DNA from: Sutterella faecalis
GTDB taxonomy: Bacteria; Pseudomonadota; Gammaproteobacteria; Burkholderiales; Burkholderiaceae_F
DNA length: 64,000 nt
NCBI RefSeq assembly: GCF_006337085.1
Contig: NZ_CP040882.1
Span: 1,860,001-1,924,000, forward strand
Direction: 5' to 3'
Shown: positions 52,238 to 60,501 of the stretch, in pieces
Position numbering within the stretch: position 1 is the stretch's first letter
Layout of the letters: the number at the start of each line of letters is the position of its first letter
Notes under the pieces: generated by a model
Databases searched by the model: none
Told to the model about the DNA's origin: nothing
The model's input: the letters and a program-made list of their open reading frames with translations, nothing else
Translations under genes and position numbers: made by a program

Positions 52238-52353
52238 AGACGCTCTGCTATTGCTTAGCTAAGATCGATCAAGGGCTGAAGCGCTCCATTTTGACACAGC
52301 TATCTGCCGGCCACACCCGCCGACCATTCATCTCCAGAGTTCTCTTATCAGGC

Positions 52354-53508
52354 ATGCCTCGGTTGTCCCAAAAAATCACGTCGAAACTCTTTGTACTGGC
52401 GTTCTTTGCATTTCAGTCCACGCATGCCGCAACGCTGCTTATTGATCTTGAGAGTAACCAGACCATACTTGAGGAAGCTCCAGCTGCGCCTGTTTCTGCG
52501 GAACCTATGCTGCCTCTAATGGCGGTCTATACGGCGCTTGATATTGCGAAAGAAACTGCAGTTGACCTTTTTGAGAACGTGCCCAATCCCTGGGGAGACG
52601 CAGTTAAAACGAGAAAAGATACCGTCGAATCGTCCCAAACCGTCGAATTAGCGACGGTCCTTCAGATCGCACTGATGAACGGCTCTCCAGATGCTGTAGA
52701 GGCAATTGCGCCATCCCTAGGGCTCTCTAAAGAAGAATTTACTCGACAGATGCAAATGAGAGCAGAAAAACTTGGCATGGCATCATCCCGATTTTCGTAC
52801 CCGTGCAGCACTTCAGAGTCATGTATTTCTTCTGCCGAAGATATAGCGCATCTGGCACAGGCGCTTTTCCGGGATTTCTCCATTTCCCGAATTTGGGCTG
52901 CTCAGCAGCGCTTTACCGCACCCGGTTTGCCGCCGCAAACAACTTCCAATTTTCTGCTGATTCATAGTCCTGCTATTTCCGGCATTTTTATTGCCCCAGA
53001 TGCTAAAAATGCCAGCGCCGTCGTGCTCTCCGAAAATCCTAGAAACTCGGGAAATCGCATCCGCAGACTTCTTGCTGTAGAGCTCGGTGCCCCAGATCAA
53101 AAAGCCCTGCGGGATCGTCTCTCTGCCCTCTTTCTCAGAGCATGGCGCGACTATGAAACGCTCAGAATTTATGGAAAAGGAACAGTAGTTGCGCAGATTC
53201 CTGTTTTCAAGGGACTCAAACGAAAAGTTGCCGCAATGCTCAATGAGGATCTCTTTGCAACGCTCTCCCGGGAACAGATGATCAGCAACGGCTCAAACGC
53301 ATTTGATATCCGCGTGAGCTATTCTTCTCCCCTTGTGGCCCCCGTTGCACAGGGGAACCTCATCGCAGAAGTGAAGATTTATGCTGACGGCCGTGAAATC
53401 GCAAATGCTCCTCTCGTAGCGGCGGAAAATGTTCCTATCGGAGGTTTCTGGGCAAGATTTCGCGATACGCTCCGTATTGCTCTTGATCAGGATGCGCTGC
53501 ATCCCTGA
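52354..53508 (+). CDS. DacA (PBP5)-like protein lacking all catalytic motifs
   Basis: A 384-residue exported protein with a signal peptide ending near THA-25. It has the fold and order of a D-alanyl-D-alanine carboxypeptidase: a penicillin-binding domain, then a PBP5 C-terminal domain from about residue 275 (ETLRIYGKGTVVAQIPVFKGLKRKVAAML). All three catalytic motifs are lost. The S-x-x-K region aligns to EPMLPLMAVY (Pro51/Pro54 in place of Ser and Lys), the S-x-N site reads NGS, and the K-T-G site reads FIA. It precedes ybeD as dacA does elsewhere. It is an intact frame, so a non-catalytic role seems likely. The upstream TTG start at 52291 is discounted. Confidence 0.8.
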   Translation: MPRLSQKITSKLFVLAFFAFQSTHAATLLIDLESNQTILEEAPAAPVSAEPMLPLMAVYTALDIAKETAVDLFENVPNPWGDAVKTRKDTVESSQTVELATVLQIALMNGSPDAVEAIAPSLGLSKEEFTRQMQMRAEKLGMASSRFSYPCSTSESCISSAEDIAHLAQALFRDFSISRIWAAQQRFTAPGLPPQTTSNFLLIHSPAISGIFIAPDAKNASAVVLSENPRNSGNRIRRLLAVELGAPDQKALRDRLSALFLRAWRDYETLRIYGKGTVVAQIPVFKGLKRKVAAMLNEDLFATLSREQMISNGSNAFDIRVSYSSPLVAPVAQGNLIAEVKIYADGREIANAPLVAAENVPIGGFWARFRDTLRIALDQDALHP

Positions 53509-53548
53509 ATGAACAGGCACCTTATTTTTATTTCTCTGAGTAAAGAAA

Positions 53549-53899
53549 ATGACTGAAGCGGAAAAAAAGGATGTTGTAACAATGGATTCAGATGTCGTTC
53601 AAGACAAGGAATCCGAACAGCTGAAAGAAGCCGTGGAACAATCCGAGGCGCTCATGAAATTCCCGATGGAATTTCCGATTAAGGTCATGGGCGATGCATC
53701 TCCTGCTTTTCCCAAAGAAATTATTGAGATAACCAAATCACACTTCGAAGATTTCGACGAAAAAAACGTTGTTGTCACATGGTCTCGAACCCGCAAGTAT
53801 CAGTGCGTAACGGTAACCGTTACAGCGAGATCCCGTGAGCAGCTCGACGACATGTATCGCGCGCTCACGGCTTGCCCGATGGTGAAATACGCTCTTTAA
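53549..53899 (+). CDS. ybeD: DUF493 (YbeD) family protein
   Basis: A 116-residue protein. The C-terminal ~85 residues are the DUF493/YbeD fold (FPMEFPIKVMGDASPAFPKEIIEI... VTVTVTARSREQLDDMYRALTACPMVKYAL), after an acidic, likely disordered N-terminus. Family members have an ACT-like fold and no firm function. In most Burkholderiales it lies between dacA and lipB; here menA follows 6 bases later. Confidence 0.9.
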   Translation: MTEAEKKDVVTMDSDVVQDKESEQLKEAVEQSEALMKFPMEFPIKVMGDASPAFPKEIIEITKSHFEDFDEKNVVVTWSRTRKYQCVTVTVTARSREQLDDMYRALTACPMVKYAL

Positions 53900-53905
53900 A
53901 ACATA

Positions 53906-54829
53906 ATGACCCTCACTGCCCGCGAAAATCCTGGACTGATACGTTCATGGCTTGCCTTCACGCGTCCGAAAACCTGGCTGATAGCAGTCTCCCCGGTGAT
54001 TGCTTCGCTAGCGCTTGCCTGGAGCGAAACCAGGGCCTTTGAACCTCTTACAGCACTCTTCACTATTTCCATTGCCATCCTGATGCAAGCCATTTCCAAC
54101 ATGGAAAATGACTTGGGGTATGCAGAAAGAAATGCCGAAAGAGGAAATCGCAGGGGACTCCCGCGAGCTACCACAATGGGATGGATCAGCCTACCAACGG
54201 CCCGTATTGCCATCAGGATCGGTGCGCTCCTAGCGCTCATCAATACGGCAGTACTCATCTGGATCGGCGGCTGGATCTTTCTTCTGATCGGACTGGCTTC
54301 GCTCGTTGCCGCCTACTCGTACATGGGCGGTCCCAAGCCTATCGCTTACACACCTTTTGGAGAACTTGTCGTCCTGGTGTTTTTCGGGCTGACAGCCGTC
54401 TGCGGCACCTATTTCCTTCAGACAGGCAACATATCGATCAATGCATGCCTCCTCGGCCTCGCTCTCGGCAGCGTTGCGTCCGGCGTCCTCGCAGTCAATA
54501 ATTTCCGCGACCATGCGCACGATGCCAGTATTGGACGAAACACCTTAGCCGTTGTGATCGGCAAGCCCGGCTTCCTGCAGTTATTCCGTCTTCTAATGCT
54601 CGTTCCTTATGGCTCTCTTGTCATCATGGCTGTAAACAGCAATTCGCTTTGGCCGGTACTTATCGCGTTCGCGACCCTTCCGCTGGCCATTTCAATTGCT
54701 AAAAATCTAGCCCTGAAAGAGCATGAAGAACTCAATGAGGTGATGTTCGGCTGCGTGAAGCTCGAAGGCATTTTCTCCATGCTCTTTGCGGCGGGATGCA
54801 TTCTCTCCGTTTTTATAGAAAATCTTTAA
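53906..54829 (+). CDS. menA: 1,4-Dihydroxy-2-naphthoate polyprenyltransferase (MenA-like)
   Basis: A UbiA-superfamily membrane enzyme that attaches the polyprenyl tail in menaquinone synthesis. The 307-residue protein starts LIRSWLAFTRPKTWL. The first Asp-rich site is in ISNMENDLGYAERNAERGNRRGLPR and the second in VNNFRDHAHDASIGRNTLAVVIGK, the latter being MenA-like. About eight membrane segments are expected. Menaquinone use would suit the quinone-linked hydrogenase at 509-2916. The first motif is a variant of the usual NDYxD, so MenA is likely but not certain. Confidence 0.85.
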   Translation: MTLTARENPGLIRSWLAFTRPKTWLIAVSPVIASLALAWSETRAFEPLTALFTISIAILMQAISNMENDLGYAERNAERGNRRGLPRATTMGWISLPTARIAIRIGALLALINTAVLIWIGGWIFLLIGLASLVAAYSYMGGPKPIAYTPFGELVVLVFFGLTAVCGTYFLQTGNISINACLLGLALGSVASGVLAVNNFRDHAHDASIGRNTLAVVIGKPGFLQLFRLLMLVPYGSLVIMAVNSNSLWPVLIAFATLPLAISIAKNLALKEHEELNEVMFGCVKLEGIFSMLFAAGCILSVFIENL

Positions 54830-54831
54830 AA

Positions 54832-54878
54832 GAAACGGGCCTTTCAATCTTCTGAGATCGCAAAGGCCCGTTTCTCCT
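54832..54878. terminator. Bidirectional terminator between menA and the BON gene
   Basis: GAAACGGGCCTTT pairs with AAAGGCCCGTTTC around a ~17-base loop. It serves both convergent genes. Confidence 0.85.
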
Positions 54879-54908
54879 CATATGAAGCCTACTCTCAGCA
54901 CGAGAGTT

Positions 54909-55565
54909 TTAATCTTCCTTAGGCTGATTCTGTTCAACGGTCTTCATGCGAAGTTCAATTTCTTCGCGCGAAGCAATCGTAAAGCAGGTAATAACCTTCT
55001 GAACGCCGGAAATCTTTGCGGCTGTCTGCGCGGCAATCTGGGCTTCATCCGCCGTCACAAGCCCCATCAGGTAGATGATGCCTCTTTCTGCCACAACCTT
55101 CATCTGGTTCAAAGAGATCTTGCTGTTCCCGACAATAGAGGTACGAACTCTGGTTGCGAGAAGCGAATCAGAAAGACGCGTCGAAAGCGACGACGGCTCC
55201 ATAACTGCAAGTTCGTTGACTATTCCGCGAACATCCGGACTTGCTGTGGCAATCTGCTCAACGGCCTTTCTATTCCCTAACGAGTTAATTTCTCCCGAAA
55301 GTAAGACACGACCATCATAGGCAGTCACCGTCACATGATGCTGCTGGTCTTTGCCTAGAGCCTGCTCTATTTCATAAGACACGCGTTTTTCCACAACTTC
55401 ATCGCTCACGATGGAGCCAGCCGTTCGCCGATCCGTTACAACTGACGCTGTTGTTGCGGCAGCCCCTCCAACAATCAGGGGAGCGGCAATGCACCCGGAA
55501 AGCATTACCACGCCGACCGACAGGCTAAGCGCAAGGGAGGCCTTTCTGAATGAGATTCGCTGCAT
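54909..55565 (-). CDS. BON-domain lipoprotein (DolP/YraP-like)
   Basis: A 218-residue lipoprotein: signal peptide, then lipobox LSGC with the lipidated Cys at residue 25. Two BON domains follow: VEKRVSYEIEQALGKD...LSGEINSLGNRKAVEQIA (first) and ATRVRTSIVGNSKI...YLMGLVTADEAQIAAQTA (second). This matches DolP/YraP of the outer membrane, which supports envelope integrity. An in-frame TTG and ATG lie 12 and 6 bases upstream; ATG 55565 is chosen for GAAG spacing. Confidence 0.87.
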   Translation of the reverse strand: MQRISFRKASLALSLSVGVVMLSGCIAAPLIVGGAAATTASVVTDRRTAGSIVSDEVVEKRVSYEIEQALGKDQQHHVTVTAYDGRVLLSGEINSLGNRKAVEQIATASPDVRGIVNELAVMEPSSLSTRLSDSLLATRVRTSIVGNSKISLNQMKVVAERGIIYLMGLVTADEAQIAAQTAAKISGVQKVITCFTIASREEIELRMKTVEQNQPKED

Positions 55566-55621
55566 GAGCATCTTCAACCGTAAAAAGAGATGAACCGAAA
55601 GCCGGAACGCGTTTTAGAAGT

Positions 55622-56416
55622 TTAACGAGGCAGTTCAAGATCGCGCACAGGCAGAGAAGTCCTGAGGGCTTCCGCTTCGTAAACATTTGCAGTCTGGAGA
55701 ATTGGCTGAATTTTCTGCCAGCTTCCAGAAAGCAGCTCCCGTGAAATGAGAACTTTATGTGAGAGATATCGAATCCTGTCTTCCTTCAACCACTTTCTAA
55801 GCACCTCTCGTATTTGCTCTGGCGAGGTATTGATGACGAAAGATGCAACCTGAAGGGAAGGAATGACGCTGAGAGCAACCCATTCCACAACGCCTTCACG
55901 AAGAAGATCCTGAAAATCCAAGCTCGCCGCAATGGAGCTTGCCACGAGAAAAATCGCCAGGCGCTCTTCTACCGTAGCAGAGTGCGTTACCAAAAGCCCT
56001 AATCGATCAGCTACGGCGCAAACTGAGGAGTAATGCGAAAGCTCACGTTGCCAAGATGCATTCTGATCACAAATCCGCAAAAGCAAATCTGCATTGGCAA
56101 CCACAACTTCCGTAGTCGTCATGCACCAGTGCCGCCGCTGCATTCTGTCCTGCAGATAGAGCGTTTCATAACTGCCACAGAACGCACCTGGACCCGAAAG
56201 CGAAATCAAAAGCGGATCCTTATGGAAAGGATCGAGCAGAGCTTTAGCAACCACGCCGCGTTCAACCAGCATCAGCTTCTGAAAAAAGCCTGGCGACTCA
56301 TAAATACGCTCTCCTCGCATGAAGATTGTTCGATGCCCAAGATTATTGATGACTCCTCGCATTGAGCGCGAGAGCTTCGGCGCGAACCAAGGGAGAAAAG
56401 CGGAGGTTAAAGACAT
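55622..56416 (-). CDS. Crp/Fnr-family transcriptional regulator
   Basis: A 264-residue regulator. An N-terminal cyclic-nucleotide-binding-like barrel (FMRGERIYESPGFFQKLMLVERGVVAKALL; LISLSGPGAFCGSYETL) precedes the dimer helix and a C-terminal winged helix (SLQVASFVINTSPEQIREVLRKWLKEDRIRYLSHKVLI). It lacks the cysteine cluster of oxygen-sensing FNR near its N-terminus, so it is not a classical FNR. Ligand and targets are unknown. Its start faces an AT-rich region with DnaA boxes. Confidence 0.82.
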   Translation of the reverse strand: MSLTSAFLPWFAPKLSRSMRGVINNLGHRTIFMRGERIYESPGFFQKLMLVERGVVAKALLDPFHKDPLLISLSGPGAFCGSYETLYLQDRMQRRHWCMTTTEVVVANADLLLRICDQNASWQRELSHYSSVCAVADRLGLLVTHSATVEERLAIFLVASSIAASLDFQDLLREGVVEWVALSVIPSLQVASFVINTSPEQIREVLRKWLKEDRIRYLSHKVLISRELLSGSWQKIQPILQTANVYEAEALRTSLPVRDLELPR

Positions 56417-56483
56417 ATAAACAAAAATGCTGTCTACTATGTGAACAACTTACGTGAACAACTTTTATGTTGATGCGGCATTT

Positions 56484-56747
56484 TGTGGACAACTCCTGGA
56501 TAGCCCTGGATTCTCAAAAATTCATCCCCAGTCTATCCATGTTTGCCCACAAAGCATTCATCTATCTATCCACAGCAAAATACAACTCTCATCTGCATGA
56601 TAACAATAAATAAAATTAAGTTATCCACAGAAAACATCTTCCCTACTACTAACGACTGCTTATTAAATATAAAGATCTAATGGAATAAGGGAATTGAAGA
56701 AAGTGAGCAGGGGAACTCATTTTAACCTGTGGATTGTTTGTGGATAC
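56484..56747. other. DnaA-box cluster, distal side of the dnaA-dnaN-gyrB block
   Basis: This AT-rich 396-base gap (56417-56812) between the Crp/Fnr and nucleotidase genes has a perfect DnaA box at 56621-56629 (TTATCCACA, plus strand). Near-perfect boxes lie at 56484-56492 (TGTGGACAA), 56566-56574 (CTATCCACA) and 56739-56747 (TGTGGATAC), with weaker matches at 56543-56551 and 56728-56736. It may be part of oriC or a DnaA-titration or regulatory site. Confidence 0.7.
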
Positions 56748-56812
56748 CATAGTGGTTAACGGTGAATTGTTTGTTGGTATCTTCTGTTTGTCATTGAATT
56801 TATTTGATTTTT

Positions 56813-57745
56813 TTATTGTTCATTATGAATCCCGAACGGGACCAGCACACTGGGTATCTGAGCCTGCATCTTTTCGAGATTGCGCGTTTGATCATCGAAG
56901 AAGATATGCGGTCGGATAGCTTCAAGGATGCTGCCTTTATCGAGTCCGTCCAGCAGAAAAAGTTCGGCTGCACTCATGCCGAAGCTTTTTAAGGTTGTGA
57001 TCAATCGTTCTTCGCTGGGGGCGCCTCTGGAGGTGACAATGGAGATGCGGATGGCAGGTTTGAAGTAAGGATCCTTACTGCCCCGAGTCTGATAATCCAG
57101 ACGCTGGAAGGCGGATAGCCGAGCAAATAAGTCTCTCAGTGGGCCAGGGGCATGTGGAGTTTCAGCTTTCTCCATTTCATTCTTATGGAACGCAGACAGC
57201 CCTTCTTTCTGATAGCAGCGCTCAGACTCATCGTCCGCAAGAACCCCATCAAAATCAAATGCGATCCTTAATGTTGGATCGTCATCCTCACCGTCATCCG
57301 CCATCGGATTCGGCAGCACCAATCCGCCAGGAAGTCCCGCTTCAATTGCCCGGGAAACATTAGCGGCATTAGCGGATAGAAATAGTGAAACCTTAAATGC
57401 TGAAATGTAGGGAAAGGTGGATTGTCCTGAAGTGAATGCTCCGGCATGAATCGGGAGGTGATAATGGCGGCAAGAATTGAAGAAGCGCCTCGCCGTTTCC
57501 GGCGAATTGCGAGAGAGCGCTACTACGCGAAAGGATTCTGAGTTAGGGAAGAGCTTATTGAGGCCAAGAAAGCGCTTGACGAAAGGAAAGGCTACGCCTG
57601 GTTTTAAAGGCTCATCCCTCATTCTGACCTGATAGTCCCGGAAAGCTTCATACCCTTGAGTTTCAAAAAGCTGATGTTCTTTTTCAAGGTCAAAAAGCGC
57701 TCTGGAGGAGACGGCGACGACAAGCTGTTCAGTTTGGGCTGTCAT
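56813..57745 (-). CDS. 5'-Nucleotidase (cytosolic 5'-nucleotidase I-like, PF06189 type)
   Basis: A 310-residue cytoplasmic protein. The N-terminal LVVAVSSRALFDLEKEH and PLKPGVAFPFVKRFLGLN segments fit the NT5C1-type 5'-nucleotidase family. The HAD-type catalytic aspartates are in IAFDFDGVLADDESE, and a late acidic site is in IFFDDQTRN. It would dephosphorylate AMP, IMP or related nucleotides. It follows gyrB by 63 bases beyond a terminator. Confidence 0.83.
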   Translation of the reverse strand: MTAQTEQLVVAVSSRALFDLEKEHQLFETQGYEAFRDYQVRMRDEPLKPGVAFPFVKRFLGLNKLFPNSESFRVVALSRNSPETARRFFNSCRHYHLPIHAGAFTSGQSTFPYISAFKVSLFLSANAANVSRAIEAGLPGGLVLPNPMADDGEDDDPTLRIAFDFDGVLADDESERCYQKEGLSAFHKNEMEKAETPHAPGPLRDLFARLSAFQRLDYQTRGSKDPYFKPAIRISIVTSRGAPSEERLITTLKSFGMSAAELFLLDGLDKGSILEAIRPHIFFDDQTRNLEKMQAQIPSVLVPFGIHNEQ

Positions 57746-57762
57746 GTGGAAATTCTTGGAAG

Positions 57763-57796
57763 AAAAAAGGCGCCCGGAGGAGATTTCCGGACGCCT
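57763..57796 (-). terminator. Terminator of gyrB
   Basis: On the minus strand AGGCGTCCGG pairs with CCGGGCGCCT, with one mismatch, around a ~9-base loop and is followed by TTTTTTC. It ends the gyrB transcript before the nucleotidase gene. Confidence 0.85.
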
Positions 57797-57808
57797 GAAA
57801 CTATGGCA

Positions 57809-60367
57809 TCAGGTGTCGATATTTCCGAAGAGCGCATTGCTCTCGATGAAGGCTCTGCGCGGCTCTACGATGTCTCCCATGAGCATTGAGAAAATCGCGT
57901 CGGCATTAGCTGCGTCTTCAATGCGTACGCGAAGCATTCGGCGTACTTTCGGATCCATCGTGGTGTCTCGCAACTGCTCCGGAGTCATCTCGCCAAGACC
58001 TTTGTATCGCTGACGGATAAGACCTTTCTCTGCCTGACGCATCAGCCAGTTGACGACCTCGGCAAAGTTCTTGACAGGAGCCTCATCTTTATCTCGCTTC
58101 ACGCGAGCCCCTTCACCTATTACACCTTGGAGCATCCGGGAGCTTTCGCGAAGCTTCTGATAGTCAGCAGATAGGATGAATTCCGGCAGGACGGTAGTGG
58201 TTTTAGCATTGCCGTGCTTCATGCGATGGACCTTGAGGATGTGTTTTTCCTCCTCTTCATTCCATTGCGCTTCAACTTTAACGTTGGGGTCGCGCATTTC
58301 ACGTTCGAGGCGCCTGGCGCTTTCCTGAGCGTCAAATGAATTTTCGAGCGACAGTTCAGTGCCGGCAGCAATGGCAAGAAGTACGCCGGTGTCAAGGACG
58401 TTGCCCAAGCGGGAGATAACGGCATGGGCCTGGAGATACTCGGCCACTAGGGACTCCAGTGCGCTTCCACGTATAGGAGCGTTAGTCTTTACGGCTTCCT
58501 CATTGGGATAGAGCTCTGCCCCTTTGAGCGCAAGATCCGTCAGATAGGCGCTCATTTCAGCTTCATCCTTGAGGAAGCGCCCTTTGTCCTTGCTGTTCTT
58601 CTGGACTTTATAGAGCGGCGGCTGAGCAATATACACATACCCGTTTTCAAGGAGTTCGGGCATCTGTCGGTAGAACAGCGTGAGAAGCAGGGTGCGGATG
58701 TGCGCACCATCCACGTCCGCATCGGTCATGATGATGATGCGGTGATAGCGCAGTTTTGAAATATCGAAGTTCTTACCGATGTTGGTGCCGAGAGCAAGGG
58801 TCAGCATGCGGATCTGCTCGGAATCAAGAAGCTTGTCCTGAGCGGCCTTTTCCACATTGAGAACCTTGCCGCGCAGCGGAAGAATGGCCTGATTCTGGGA
58901 GTTTCGCCCCTGTTTGGCAGATCCACCCGCGGAATCGCCCTCTACGAGGAAAAGTTCGGAGTACGCCGGATTCTTTTCGCGACAGTCGGCAAGCTTCCCA
59001 GGCAGTCCTCCGCCAACGCCGGTTTTCCGGGTGAGATCGCGTGCTTTGCGAGCGGCTTCGCGTGCGCGCGCGGCCGTGATGATCTTCTCGCAAATGATCT
59101 TGGCATCGGTCGGATTTTGCTCAAGATAAAGTTCGAGCTCACGGCCAACAATATCCTCTACTGCAGGACGGACTTCGCTGGAAACAAGCTTGTCCTTTGT
59201 CTGGGAACTAAATTTGGGCTGAGGAACCTTTACAGACAACACGCAGGTGAGGCCCTCGCGCATGTCATCGCCTTCAGGATCGACCTTAGCCTTCTTGGCG
59301 AGTTCATTCTTCGCGATATAGTTCTTCAGCACGCGAGTCATAGCTGCACGCAGGCCAGTAACGTGCGTGCCGCCGTCGCGTTGGGGAATGTTGTTCGTGT
59401 AGGCAGTGAGGCTTTCGTTGTAGCTGTCCTGCCACTGCATCGCAATTTCCACTTCCACAGGGGTTCCGCTTGAGAGAACCGTCCCTTTGGCGTGAAAAAT
59501 CTTTGGGTGAAGCACCGTTCTGGACTGGTTCTTATATTCAACATAAGCAACCAGACCCTTGTCGGTTTTTAGATGAGCTTCATGCGAGGTGCGCAAATCT
59601 TTGAGCGTAATGCTCACGCCAGAATTCAAAAACGAAAGCTCGCGCAGGCGCGAGAGCAGCGTGTCGTAGCTGAACTGCGTGACTTTTTCAAAGATGGTTA
59701 AATCAGGGAGGAAGTGAACTTCAGTTCCGCGGCGATTCGTCGGCCCGAGAAGCTTCATGGGAGAAACATTTTCGAGCTTGCCTGTATGAGGATTGGGGAG
59801 CTGCTCCACGATCCTGTTTTGCACTAATCCCTTGCGGAATTCGAGGAATCTCGCCTCTCCGTCACGGCGTACAGTAAGGCGAAGCCAGGAGGAAAGCGCA
59901 TTGACGCAGGAAACGCCTACACCATGGAGGCCGCCCGAGATCTTGTAGCCGTTATTGTCGAATTTACCGCCGGCATGGAGCTCTGTAAGTGCAATTTCCG
60001 CAGCGCTTCGCTTGGGATCGTGTTTGTCATCCCATTTGATCGCAGATGGAATGCCGCGGCCATCATCAACGACCGAAACAGAATTGTCGGTGTGAATCGT
60101 GACCTCAATGTGAGTCGCAAATCCTGCAAGCGCCTCATCAATGGAGTTGTCGACAACTTCATAGACAAGGTGATGCAGTCCGGAGCCGTCGGCTGTATCG
60201 CCGATATACATCCCTGGGCGTTTTCTAACGGCTTCTAACCCTTCAAGAATCTGAATGCTCGATTCGTTGTAGGCACTGGGATTCTGATCCGGATGAATTT
60301 CATCCAGATTTTGGACCTGGGGCAGCGCTTCGGGCGCTTCAATCATGGGATTTTCCGCTTCGGACAT
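57809..60367 (-). CDS. gyrB: DNA gyrase subunit B
   Basis: The ATPase/Toprim subunit of gyrase, 852 residues. The GHKL site shows YEVVDNSIDEALAG and DGRGIP. GGLHGVGVSCVNALS and the Toprim motifs LVEGDSAGGSAKQGR and TDADVDGAHIRTLLL follow, then QRYKGLGEM near the C-terminus. It is a GyrB of the longer proteobacterial type with an insert in the C-terminal part. It lies 134 bases downstream of dnaN with no recF between, as in other Burkholderiales. Confidence 0.98.
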   Translation of the reverse strand: MSEAENPMIEAPEALPQVQNLDEIHPDQNPSAYNESSIQILEGLEAVRKRPGMYIGDTADGSGLHHLVYEVVDNSIDEALAGFATHIEVTIHTDNSVSVVDDGRGIPSAIKWDDKHDPKRSAAEIALTELHAGGKFDNNGYKISGGLHGVGVSCVNALSSWLRLTVRRDGEARFLEFRKGLVQNRIVEQLPNPHTGKLENVSPMKLLGPTNRRGTEVHFLPDLTIFEKVTQFSYDTLLSRLRELSFLNSGVSITLKDLRTSHEAHLKTDKGLVAYVEYKNQSRTVLHPKIFHAKGTVLSSGTPVEVEIAMQWQDSYNESLTAYTNNIPQRDGGTHVTGLRAAMTRVLKNYIAKNELAKKAKVDPEGDDMREGLTCVLSVKVPQPKFSSQTKDKLVSSEVRPAVEDIVGRELELYLEQNPTDAKIICEKIITAARAREAARKARDLTRKTGVGGGLPGKLADCREKNPAYSELFLVEGDSAGGSAKQGRNSQNQAILPLRGKVLNVEKAAQDKLLDSEQIRMLTLALGTNIGKNFDISKLRYHRIIIMTDADVDGAHIRTLLLTLFYRQMPELLENGYVYIAQPPLYKVQKNSKDKGRFLKDEAEMSAYLTDLALKGAELYPNEEAVKTNAPIRGSALESLVAEYLQAHAVISRLGNVLDTGVLLAIAAGTELSLENSFDAQESARRLEREMRDPNVKVEAQWNEEEEKHILKVHRMKHGNAKTTTVLPEFILSADYQKLRESSRMLQGVIGEGARVKRDKDEAPVKNFAEVVNWLMRQAEKGLIRQRYKGLGEMTPEQLRDTTMDPKVRRMLRVRIEDAANADAIFSMLMGDIVEPRRAFIESNALFGNIDT

Positions 60368-60501
60368 GAAATCTTTAATCCTTGGATTCGCCCCGGCATA
60401 TGGAATGAACAGGGCGAATCGATGTTGGGGACGAGCCGAGAACAGCCTTTCTCAAGGCATCGTTTTTTGGAGGGAAAGCACCTCAGGCGCAAAGGCGTCG
60501 C

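Noticed and set aside
56734..56992. Two short plus-strand frames near the distal DnaA boxes
   Set aside because: They overlap the 3' end of the nucleotidase on the other strand and the AT-rich box region; their translations have no pattern.
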